22,957 nt of DNA from the NCBI GenBank assembly GCA_035651595.1, contig DASRFJ010000248.1, forward strand, positions 1 through 22,957, given 5' to 3'. Under the pieces are notes generated by a model. It saw only the letters and a program-made list of their open reading frames with translations. It was not told where the DNA came from and ran no database searches. The translations under genes were made by a program, and so were the position numbers. This DNA is from JAFARZ01 sp035651595 (GTDB lineage: Bacteria; Actinomycetota; Actinomycetes; Streptosporangiales; Streptosporangiaceae). Shown here piece by piece: positions 1 through 6,218 of this stretch. Numbering within the stretch: the stretch's first letter is position 1; each line of letters starts with the position of its first letter.

Positions 1-428
1 CCACAGTATCCTCGCAAGACACGCCCGGTCCATCCCGCCAGCCCCAAAAGTGTGTTCAGGCCCCCTGAACACATACCTTGCTGACGGCAAGGGCCTTTCG
101 CGGCATTCGCGAGGAAGGCGCACTTCGGCCGACGCGTCGACTGATCCGCGTCGGGTGAGGCGGGCCGATTACAGCGACCCAGTCACCGGGAAGTGACAGG
201 CAGCCTGCGATCTACGTAGACAGGGCGGTCAGCGCGTCTCAGACGGCCGCGATGCACGACGCTTTGCGGAGCCGACCCGCGCAATTGGCCGTCGCTACGC
301 GCGGCATCTCGAGGGTTCCCGAAGCGTGCCGCGGCCTGCGCAGAACCGGCTGATCTGATTGCCATGCCCGCCCTTTTCGCGTCTCTTCGAACCGCGAGTT
401 TCACCGTGAGCCCGTCGTAGACGCCTAG
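1..428. other. Left-edge intergenic region without a convincing gene
   Basis: I see no open frame here with coding-like composition, a ribosome binding site or a recognisable product. The stretch holds two adjacent hairpins (51-73 and 76-92) and, further on, ordinary GC-rich sequence leading to the sigma-factor gene. It may contain the terminator of a gene left of the window and the promoter of the following operon, but no clear -35/-10 pair stands out. Confidence 0.5.
51..92. repeat. Two adjacent hairpins
   Basis: The first is a perfect 10-bp inverted repeat, TGTGTTCAGG/CCTGAACACA (51-60 and 64-73), with a 3-nt CCC loop. Three bases on comes CCTTGC/GCAAGG (76-81 and 87-92) with a 5-nt loop. 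Neither is followed by a T-run. The pair could be a terminator of an unseen upstream gene or a dyad operator. The symmetry is certain but the role is not. Confidence 0.5.
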
Positions 429-467
429 ATGACGAAGACTTCATCCTCGTGTGAAGGGACACCCGGC

Positions 468-827
468 ATGAGCAACGACGAGATCGAGCGCGTCAGGTCT
501 GCGGTAACCGCGATCGCCGCCGCAATCATCAACTCCTTCATGATCACCCATTCGATAATCATCACGGTGATCGTGACGGTCTCTGTCCTGACCGTAGCGC
601 TTTCCTGGGTAAGCCAATCCGGCGTCGGCCTGGAGACCGCCAATGATCTTGAGGCTGGCTTTCACGGTGACGCCTGTCTAGCCGCCTATTTGATAGAGGG
701 GCGGACAGGAGGCGCGATGTCATTCGATCGATTGGAGGCAGCGGAGCGGTGGAGCCAGAAGAAGCGACTGGACAGGCCGTGTCGGCGCCTGGGCCAGACT
801 CGCAGGCCGGGTTGGAGGCCTTTTTGA
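468..827 (+). CDS. Possible small single-pass membrane protein (doubtful)
   Basis: I do not recognise this frame of about 119 residues. From the ATG at 468 (purine-rich GAAGGGA upstream) it encodes a charged start (MSNDEIERVRS), then a hydrophobic stretch at about residues 12-45, rich in Ile, Val and Thr, that could span the membrane. After that the composition becomes arginine-rich and unstructured. Its last 79 nt overlap the sigma-factor gene in another frame, which argues against the full length being real. If translated, a short membrane protein just before a sigma factor could be a signal sensor, but nothing in the sequence shows this. It may be a chance frame. Confidence 0.2.
   Translation: MSNDEIERVRSAVTAIAAAIINSFMITHSIIITVIVTVSVLTVALSWVSQSGVGLETANDLEAGFHGDACLAAYLIEGRTGGAMSFDRLEAAERWSQKKRLDRPCRRLGQTRRPGWRPF
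673..709 (+). promoter_or_regulatory. Stem-loop in the leader of the sigma-factor gene
   Basis: CCTGT (673-677) and CCGCC (682-686) pair with GGCGG (700-704) and ACAGG (705-709), giving a 10-bp stem interrupted by a 4-nt bulge and closed by a 13-nt loop. It lies 40 nt before the GTG start at 749. It could be a leader structure controlling the sigma-factor mRNA, or chance in GC-rich DNA. Confidence 0.25.
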
Positions 828-1324
828 ACGACCATTACCGGTCCTTCCTCATGGCGCCGATGGCAGTCGGTGCCACTGTGGATGATGCTTACGAAGCGGT
901 CCAGGCCGCCGTCGCGGACATGCTCCAGAGGGATACGTGGAGTCGGCTGACCCGCAACCCCAAGGCATGGGTCCGCAAAGCCGTACGGCACACCTACTAC
1001 GACCAGCAGGAAAAGCGCCGACGCAATAGAGAGATCGAGAGCATGCCTCCGCCGTCTGGGAGCTACCTCGATGGCAGCCCGAATATCTGGGAGGACTGGC
1101 AGTGGGTGGAGCAGATGCTCAGCACGTTGCCACATGCGCAACGCGAGGTCTTCGAGCTGGTTCTCGCTGAGCTGGATACCAAGGAGATCGCTGATCTCCT
1201 TGGCAAGACCCCCGGCACCATCCGGCAGAACCTGGCTCATGCCAGGAGGCGGCTAAAAGCGAACCTTGGCGAGGACTACCAGATCGACTCGACTAGGAAA
1301 CGGCGTGAGGAGGACATTCCGTGA
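749..1324 (+). CDS. ECF-like RNA polymerase sigma factor
   Basis: This 191-residue protein is the size of an extracytoplasmic-function (group 4) sigma factor, which directs RNA polymerase to a small regulon. Residues about 22-95 match region 2: an aromatic/acidic first helix (LEAFLNDHYRSF), DDAYEAVQAAVADML in place of the usual DAEDAVQ helix, then NPKAWVRKAVRHTYYDQQ followed by KRRRNRE. Residues about 125-172 match region 4, with LPHAQREVFELV and the helix-turn-helix TKEIADLLGKTPGTIRQNLAHARRRLK. The GTG start at 749 has GGAGG at 734-738; a GTG at 779 is an in-frame alternative. The stop overlaps the next gene's start (GTGA), so the two are translationally coupled. No anti-sigma factor or zinc-binding anti-sigma domain lies next to it, so the STAND protein is the likeliest partner (inference). 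Confidence 0.85.
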   Translation: MEPEEATGQAVSAPGPDSQAGLEAFLNDHYRSFLMAPMAVGATVDDAYEAVQAAVADMLQRDTWSRLTRNPKAWVRKAVRHTYYDQQEKRRRNREIESMPPPSGSYLDGSPNIWEDWQWVEQMLSTLPHAQREVFELVLAELDTKEIADLLGKTPGTIRQNLAHARRRLKANLGEDYQIDSTRKRREEDIP

Positions 1325-3579
1325 GCGACAATGACGACGCATTCCCCGGCGCGGACGACACCCGGGAAGAGACGGTGGGAGAGGCCTTGGCCGGTTACCT
1401 CGGCCTAGTCGAGCAAACCATCAGGGCCCAGGTCACCGACGGCGACATCAGGGACAGGGCGCGCCGCGCCATGGACCTGGCGGCATCGGTGCAGGACAGC
1501 AGATCTGATCACATCTGGGGGCACGACGACTTCAGCGATCGCCATTTGCTCCTGGACGAACTTGTGGCGCTGATGGGCGATCCGCAGCAGGGCCCCGTGG
1601 TGCTCGCCGGTCCTGGCGGCACAGGCAAGACGACGGTGGCCAAGGCTATGGCTGAGCACGCCCAGGCACTGGGGCAGGACGTCTGGTGGATCTCGGCTTC
1701 CAATCCGGTCGCGCTATTGCGGGGCCTGACCGAGGTCGTGAGGCAGCTAGGGGAAGCAGATGACGTCAACGCGATCGCAAGGGACGAAGCGGACGCCGCG
1801 AACCGATTCTGGCGTTTGCTGGAGAACGCTGGCTCCCAGTGGCTGCTCATCTTCGACGAGGCCGACGATCCTCAGGTGCTGGCCGCTGTGGGTTCTCCGG
1901 CCGGGGTTCAGGATCTGACAGGATGGGTGCGCTCGTCCGCGCGAGGTCTGGCGCTGGTAACCAGCCGGGAGGCCGATCCGCGGATGTGGGAGGCGGCGCG
2001 GCTCCTGAGAGTCGGTGAACTGCTGGAGGCCGACGCCGCCCAGATGCTCCTGGCACTGGCTCCAGCGGCGGGAGAAGAGCGTGAGGCCAGAGCACTGGCG
2101 CGCCGCTTGGGCAGGCATCCGCTGAGCTTGCGGCTGGCGGGAAGCTTTCTGCATTCCCAGGCTGCTCAGGGAGCCACTTTCGCAGCTTACGAGCGGACCC
2201 TCGATGAGCAGGTACAGGCGGGCCTCCACGAGCGTCCCGGACATCAGGTGCCGGTGCCGTTGGCGCCGGCAGCTCGCGCTCTGGAGCTCTCGCTGGGCGG
2301 GCTAGCGCACCAGGGAATCCCGCAGACGCGGCCGGTGCTGCAGCTGGCTAGCTGTTATGCCCCCGCGCCTATCCCGGCCATCCTGCTCAATGCTCACTCC
2401 CTTACCAAGACTGGTCTGCTTACCGGCTTCGGCGGTACTTCGCCGGCAGCAGAAGACCGGGCGGAGGAGGCGCTGCGCGGGCTGCAGATTACCGGCATCC
2501 TCGAGCCTGCCGACGGCGGCATCGCTCTGCATACCGTCATCATCGAAGCCGGGCGGGCCAGCATGGGCAGCTCGGGTCCGGTTTCGGCCCGGATCCGGCA
2601 CGCCGCGATCGAGCTTCTCCACGGCTGCACGTCAAAGCTGCCGTGCGAGCATCCGGAGTCCTGGCCGCAGTACCTGCTGCTCGGCCCGCACCTGCTGAGC
2701 CTGCTGGATACCGCGGCCGACCACGTGGACCGGGAGCATCTCGGATTGCTCATGGAGACCACAGCTCTTGCAACTGCGGCATTCAACCTCAGCGGGATGA
2801 GCCGGGCCGGGATCATCCTGGGCGAGCGCGCCCTCGCGCGCAGCGCCCCGCTGGGAGCCGAGCACCGCGCCGTATTGCGTGTGCGACACGCGATGACGTG
2901 GGCGGTGGCATACCACGGTGACCTGAGCACGGCCGAAGCCTGGTACCGGGAGAACTTCCTGACCCAGCTGCGGGTCCTCGGCCCTGAGGATCACGATGTC
3001 ATCTTCAGCCGCCACGAGCTTGCCTGGATCGCTGCCTGCCGGGGAGACTGGGCCACGGCCGAAGCGGGCTACCGGGAGGCGCTCGATGACAGCGTCCGCA
3101 TCCTTGGCCCTGACGATCCCCGGACCTTGCTGACCCGCCACGAACTCGCATGGGCGATCGCGAACCAGGAACAGAGCAGGCTCGGCGAAGCCCGGGAGAT
3201 CTTCGACGCGGTCCTCAGCGACAGGCGCCGGGTACTCGGCACCGAGCATCCCCGGACCCTGACCACCCTGCACGAGCTCGCCTGGATCACCGCCTGGGAA
3301 GGCCAGTGGGAGCATGCCGAGACCGCCTACCGTGAGCTTCTCGCCCTGAGGCTGCGAGTCCTCGGCGAAGACCATCCGGACACGATGGTCATTCGCCACG
3401 AGCTCGCCTGGATCGCGGCCCGCCGCGGCCGGACCGCGGAAGCGGAGTCCCGCTACACCGATGTCCTGGACCAGCGTCGCCGGATCCTGGGCGAAGAGCA
3501 TCCGGACACCCTGGCGACCCAGAGGGCACGGGAAGAACTCCGCCATGGCCGGATCATCGACGCTCGCCACCTCGCCTGA
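1321..3579 (+). CDS. STAND (NB-ARC-like) NTPase with C-terminal TPR repeats
   Basis: This is a 752-residue signal-transducing ATPase. A hydrophilic N-terminal segment of about 75 residues has no recognised effector domain. The NTPase follows: Walker A GPGGTGKTT at residues 97-105, Walker B WLLIFDEADD at 174-183, a sensor-like LVTSR near 212-216, and GRHPLSLRLAG near 264-274, equivalent to the GxP motif of NB-ARC proteins. Residues about 520-743 are at least five kinesin-light-chain-type TPRs of roughly 42 residues, each with an HELAW core and an LGxEHP/LGPDDP turn. In this family the TPRs act as sensor and nucleotide exchange drives oligomerisation. The GTG start overlaps the sigma-factor stop by 4 nt. 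With no effector domain fused, output probably goes through the neighbours: the sigma factor or the downstream acetyltransferase (inference). It is presumably cytoplasmic; no signal peptide or membrane segment is visible. Confidence 0.88.
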   Translation: MSDNDDAFPGADDTREETVGEALAGYLGLVEQTIRAQVTDGDIRDRARRAMDLAASVQDSRSDHIWGHDDFSDRHLLLDELVALMGDPQQGPVVLAGPGGTGKTTVAKAMAEHAQALGQDVWWISASNPVALLRGLTEVVRQLGEADDVNAIARDEADAANRFWRLLENAGSQWLLIFDEADDPQVLAAVGSPAGVQDLTGWVRSSARGLALVTSREADPRMWEAARLLRVGELLEADAAQMLLALAPAAGEEREARALARRLGRHPLSLRLAGSFLHSQAAQGATFAAYERTLDEQVQAGLHERPGHQVPVPLAPAARALELSLGGLAHQGIPQTRPVLQLASCYAPAPIPAILLNAHSLTKTGLLTGFGGTSPAAEDRAEEALRGLQITGILEPADGGIALHTVIIEAGRASMGSSGPVSARIRHAAIELLHGCTSKLPCEHPESWPQYLLLGPHLLSLLDTAADHVDREHLGLLMETTALATAAFNLSGMSRAGIILGERALARSAPLGAEHRAVLRVRHAMTWAVAYHGDLSTAEAWYRENFLTQLRVLGPEDHDVIFSRHELAWIAACRGDWATAEAGYREALDDSVRILGPDDPRTLLTRHELAWAIANQEQSRLGEAREIFDAVLSDRRRVLGTEHPRTLTTLHELAWITAWEGQWEHAETAYRELLALRLRVLGEDHPDTMVIRHELAWIAARRGRTAEAESRYTDVLDQRRRILGEEHPDTLATQRAREELRHGRIIDARHLA

Positions 3580-3616
3580 ACCCCTCACTACCATCGGCAT
3601 TCCACGGAGGACAGTC

Positions 3617-4510
3617 ATGACGATCCTGGCCGACGACCTCACCGCAGCAGTCGATGAACTGGCACCAGCGGACCGCCCGCTCATGGTGCACGTTTCGCTG
3701 CGCTCCCTTGGCACCCCCATCGCAGGAGGTGCTGATGCGCTGCTCGACGCGCTGCTGTCCCGCGGCCGCACAGTGCTGGTGCCAGCGTTCACTGAGCCTC
3801 AGTTCGGCCTGCCCGCTCCCGCTGCCATGCGACCCGCTCGGAACGGTGTCGACTATGACAAGTTCCCCGCGGAACCGCCATTGCCACAAGGCATCGCCTA
3901 CACCCCCGGCTGCGGGCTCATCAACGCTGGCCTCGGCGTATTCCCGGCGACCCTGATCAAGCGCGGCGGTGCCGTGCGCGGCGGCCATCCGCTCAACTCG
4001 TTCGCCGCTTGCGGGCCGCAGGCAGAGGAACTGATCGCAACACAGAGTCCCGCGGACGTGTACGGCCCGATCCGTGAACTCGCCGCGCGAGAGGGCCGGA
4101 TTCTTCTTATCGGAGTGGGCCTCAACCGGATGACCGCGATCCACCTGGCCGAACAGCAGTCAGGACGCCGCCTGTTCCTGCGCTGGGCCAAGGCCGCCGA
4201 CGGCCGTGTCTCCATGTTCGAGGTCGGATCCTGCTCCGAAGGGTTCCCGCGTTTGGAGCCGGTCCTGCGCCGGTATGCGCGTCCCGCGGTGGTCGGCGAC
4301 TCGCGATGGCGGGCCTTTCCCGCAAGGCAAGTTCTCGACGCCGCCAGTACCACGATGCGCGAGGACCAGGGCATCACCCACTGCGGCGACAGCGATTGCT
4401 TGCTATGCCGGGACTCAATCGCTGGGGGACCTGTCGAGACGGCCCATGGGTTCAGTTTCCAGGTTCCGGCGATACCTGTTCCGCCATCCAACCCTGGCTG
4501 GCACGAATGA
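3617..4510 (+). CDS. AAC(3)-family N-acetyltransferase
   Basis: This 297-residue protein belongs to the Antibiotic_NAT fold, which uses acetyl-CoA to acetylate amines, classically the 3-amino group of aminoglycosides. Family hallmarks are HVSLRSLG at 25-32, RGGHPLNSFAACG at 121-133, and GVGLNRMTAIHLAE at 166-179 containing the conserved histidine (H176). The C-terminal part carries a Cys cluster, H255-C256-x4-C261-x2-C264 followed by AGGP, which I recall from other actinomycete members; zinc binding is possible but unproven. The ATG at 3617 has GGAGG at 3606-3610; an in-frame upstream start at 3461 lies inside the STAND gene and lacks family similarity before residue 1 here. The gap to the STAND stop is 37 nt, so the genes are probably co-transcribed. 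The substrate may not be an aminoglycoside. Confidence 0.87.
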   Translation: MTILADDLTAAVDELAPADRPLMVHVSLRSLGTPIAGGADALLDALLSRGRTVLVPAFTEPQFGLPAPAAMRPARNGVDYDKFPAEPPLPQGIAYTPGCGLINAGLGVFPATLIKRGGAVRGGHPLNSFAACGPQAEELIATQSPADVYGPIRELAAREGRILLIGVGLNRMTAIHLAEQQSGRRLFLRWAKAADGRVSMFEVGSCSEGFPRLEPVLRRYARPAVVGDSRWRAFPARQVLDAASTTMREDQGITHCGDSDCLLCRDSIAGGPVETAHGFSFQVPAIPVPPSNPGWHE

Positions 4511-4676
4511 CTGCCCGGGGATATTCAGCGGGGTCTCATCTGCCAGTTGACAGGAACAGGATCGCTCCGAAACCCAGTGCTAATTCAACACCACTACCCA
4601 CAGAACTGGCTCATATGTACCGTTACGGCGAGCCATTGGTACCTAACCGATCGCTTCCTCCGCTTCGCCGACCGCT

Positions 4677-4925
4677 TCACCCTCGGGCTCTATCCCGCCG
4701 TAATCTGCCCCAGGGCCTGCCCGCGCCGCTTGCACAACTCCGCCGGCGCCACCCACTCGCATCGTCCAACATCGCCGTGACCGCGGCGTCGAACGCCTCC
4801 TCCCCGCCCGCAGTCTCTACCGCCGGTCCAAGTGACCGGACTCTCGCCACCGTGACACGCCGCTCATGCCTATCCTCCTTCTGCTTGTCGGCTAGGTAAT
4901 CCTTGAACAGGCGATACTCGTTCAC
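4677..4925 (-). CDS. Short hypothetical frame, possible gene remnant
   Basis: I do not recognise this frame of 82 codons starting at a GTG. Its first 60 or so residues have natural composition, with a charged helix-like start (NEYRLFKDYLADKQKEDRH) and then VRSLGPAVETAGGEEAFDAAV. The last 20 are a GC-driven Arg/Gly/Ser run, as if the true frame had been lost. No ribosome binding site precedes the GTG, and TAG lies in frame two codons upstream. It could be the decayed N-terminal part of a small protein or a chance frame. Confidence 0.22.
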   Translation of the reverse strand: MNEYRLFKDYLADKQKEDRHERRVTVARVRSLGPAVETAGGEEAFDAAVTAMLDDASGWRRRSCASGAGRPWGRLRRDRARG

Positions 4926-4974
4926 GGCCTATACAGCAGTTGCGACTGACGCTACGCGATGACCGTTAACACTC

Positions 4975-4996
4975 AGCTGATGGATAATCATCAGCT
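4975..4996. repeat. 8-bp inverted repeat
   Basis: AGCTGATG (4975-4982) and CATCAGCT (4989-4996) are perfect complements around GATAAT. The short AT-containing spacer fits a dimeric repressor operator better than a terminator, because no T-run follows on either strand. No regulated gene is identified. Confidence 0.4.
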
Positions 4997-5237
4997 TGAC
5001 GACCGGGCCTACGACTGGGCAGTTGGCTGGACGCTGACACTGCCCATCCTCGCCCCGGAACCCGTCTGCAGACACGACGAGAGGGTTCAAAGACGCGCCC
5101 GGAAGAACCGCTGCGCTCGGTATTCATGCCTCGCTGGTGACTAGTTCGCGTCACTGAGCAACTTTCACCGCTATATATTCTCCTCCCCTCGCCGTATAAA
5201 TGCATACCAAGCGGCATCGATATCGGGGGTGAGGGAG

Positions 5238-5546
5238 ATGCGTGATGAGCAACCGCGACCGAGGGCGTGTCCAGTCTGGTGCGCGGGCGGGCACGGGAAC
5301 GTCAGCCTGGAGGAGGCATTCCTGCACGCCAGCAAGCCGCGATTCGTAAGGCTGGCGGACTCGACGCTGTGCGTGCATATCGAGAGCATGGTGGATAGCT
5401 GGGCGGAAGATCCTCCGCCGGGGCTGATCACTTGGGAGTCCGACGGGACGCAGGGCCCGAGCATGACCGCCGTGCAGGCGAGGGACTTCATCGCAGTCAT
5501 CACCATGCTCATGGACCAGCTCCAGCGGACAGAGCAGGTACTGTGA
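5238..5546 (+). CDS. DUF6907-like small protein of the integrative element
   Basis: About 102 residues. The N-terminal CPVWCAGGH resembles the CPxWCxxxH start of DUF6907 proteins, which are common beside actinomycete mobile elements; the pair of cysteines and the histidine could bind a metal. The rest alternates beta-like segments (RFVRLADSTLCVHIE, GLITWESDG) with a C-terminal helix (AVQARDFIAVITMLMDQLQ). No function is known. The ATG at 5238 is preceded by a G-rich run GGGGGTGAGGGAG; a GTG at 5229 is an in-frame alternative, so the start is uncertain by three codons. It is convergent with the EspR-like gene. Confidence 0.6.
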   Translation: MRDEQPRPRACPVWCAGGHGNVSLEEAFLHASKPRFVRLADSTLCVHIESMVDSWAEDPPPGLITWESDGTQGPSMTAVQARDFIAVITMLMDQLQRTEQVL

Positions 5547-5566
5547 CAACCGCTCTGCCGTGTCAC
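5543..5566. terminator. Hairpin between convergent genes
   Basis: GTGACA (5543-5548) and TGTCAC (5561-5566) form a 6-bp stem with a 12-nt loop. It overlaps the stop of the DUF6907-like gene and ends 4 nt before the stop of the EspR-like gene. Its position suggests a bidirectional terminator, but no T-tract follows on either side. Confidence 0.3.
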
Positions 5567-5569
5567 GGA

Positions 5570-6055
5570 CTAGCCCGGCGCGGACTCCCGCGTTCCGGCC
5601 CCCTTATCCTGGGCCTGCTCCATGCGGGAGATGGTTTCGATGATCTCGGCGACCGCCCTGCGGCCCGGGCCCGACAAACTCGTCAATGACCACAACGTCG
5701 CCCGGCCGATGCTCTCGTCGCGCAGCAGCTCCAGCAGGGCCAGCTCGTCGCCGATCGACTCCGCGGCTTCCTCCTCACCGAAGTAGCCGACTGGGACGCC
5801 GAAGAACCTGGCCAGCGCCGTGAGCGTCTTCAGCGTCGGGTTGTAGCCCCGCCCGGTGCGCAGTTTCCACACTCCCGTGGATGACAGGTCCTCACCGGTA
5901 GCCGCGGTGATCGCGTCCGCTATATCAGCGTTGGTCTTGGGCGGCGGCGCGTCGGCTGGCCAGCGGTGCTTGACGAGCCACTCGATCTTCTCCCCTAGCG
6001 TCCGCTCCGCCGGCTCGGGCCGCACCCCGCTGTCCAGCCGCTTCTTCTCGCTCAC
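5570..6055 (-). CDS. EspR-like helix-turn-helix regulator
   Basis: This 161-residue DNA-binding protein resembles Mycobacterium tuberculosis EspR (132 residues), a nucleoid-type regulator with an N-terminal XRE-like HTH and a C-terminal dimerisation helix bundle. The HTH covers residues about 20-85: TLGEKIEWLVKHRW, then KTNADIADAITAATG, the recognition region SSTGVWKLRTGRGYNPTLKTL, and TALARFFGVPVGYFG. The C-terminal part (DELALLELLRD, SGPGRRAVAEIIETISRMEQ) matches the EspR tail in arrangement. The GTG at 6055 has GAGG four bases upstream; a GTG at 6067 is in frame, but its GAGG is only 2 nt away. The gene diverges from the DUF2637 gene across a 163-nt promoter region, so it probably regulates the element and itself. 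Confidence 0.75.
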   Translation of the reverse strand: MSEKKRLDSGVRPEPAERTLGEKIEWLVKHRWPADAPPPKTNADIADAITAATGEDLSSTGVWKLRTGRGYNPTLKTLTALARFFGVPVGYFGEEEAAESIGDELALLELLRDESIGRATLWSLTSLSGPGRRAVAEIIETISRMEQAQDKGAGTRESAPG

Positions 6056-6116
6056 AGATCCTCGCACGTCCTCGCCAGCAATTGAAAGCCGTCTCAGTCA
6101 TATCCATTTACTCAAG

Positions 6117-6146
6117 TTGACAACCGCGAACCAGGCTACTTAGAGT
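6117..6146 (+). promoter_or_regulatory. Promoter of the DUF2637-xis-int operon
   Basis: A perfect TTGACA (6117-6122) is separated by 18 nt from TAGAGT (6141-6146), a fair sigma-70-type pair. It leaves a leader of about 65 nt before the ATG at 6219. The TTGACA sits in the near-palindrome CAAGTTGACAAC, whose other strand offers TTGTCA for the divergent regulator gene. Related AGTTAACA (about 6171) and AGTCAAC (about 6191) follow and could be regulator-binding sites. Confidence 0.5.
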
Positions 6147-6218
6147 CGTAGCACCAACATTAGTTAACAGGCGGCAGCCTGGCATCTAGAAGTCAACGAC
6201 ACGCCGGGGGACGTGGAC

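Larger units (their letters stand above)
4511..5237. other. Intergenic stretch, lower GC, one doubtful short frame
   Basis: This is the largest gap in the left half and is visibly less GC-rich than its surroundings. It holds a possible gene remnant on the minus strand (4677-4925), an 8-bp inverted repeat (4975-4996) and an AT-rich patch (5171-5203) with TATAAA at 5195-5200 that could be a -10 box for the gene starting at 5238, though no good -35 precedes it. It may be the junction between the sigma/STAND cassette and the integrative element. Confidence 0.45.

Noticed and set aside
380..395. Possible left att copy (TTCGAACC shared with the tRNA T-loop)
   Set aside because: Only 8 bp match and the flanks differ completely from the tRNA-Tyr 3' end, so it is not an attachment site.
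380..420. ECF-type autoregulatory promoter (GAAC ... CGTC) upstream of the sigma gene
   Set aside because: The spacing between GAAC and CGTC is 20 nt, longer than the 17-18 nt expected, and there is no second example in the window.
3461..3616. Longer N-terminus for the acetyltransferase
   Set aside because: It would translate the end of the STAND gene in another frame; the ATG at 3617 has a good SD and the family fold starts right after it.
2632..3792. Long open frame on the minus strand opposite the STAND gene (about 386 codons)
   Set aside because: It is the antisense of a clear TPR-coding region, has no recognisable domain, and its openness is explained by GC-biased third positions.
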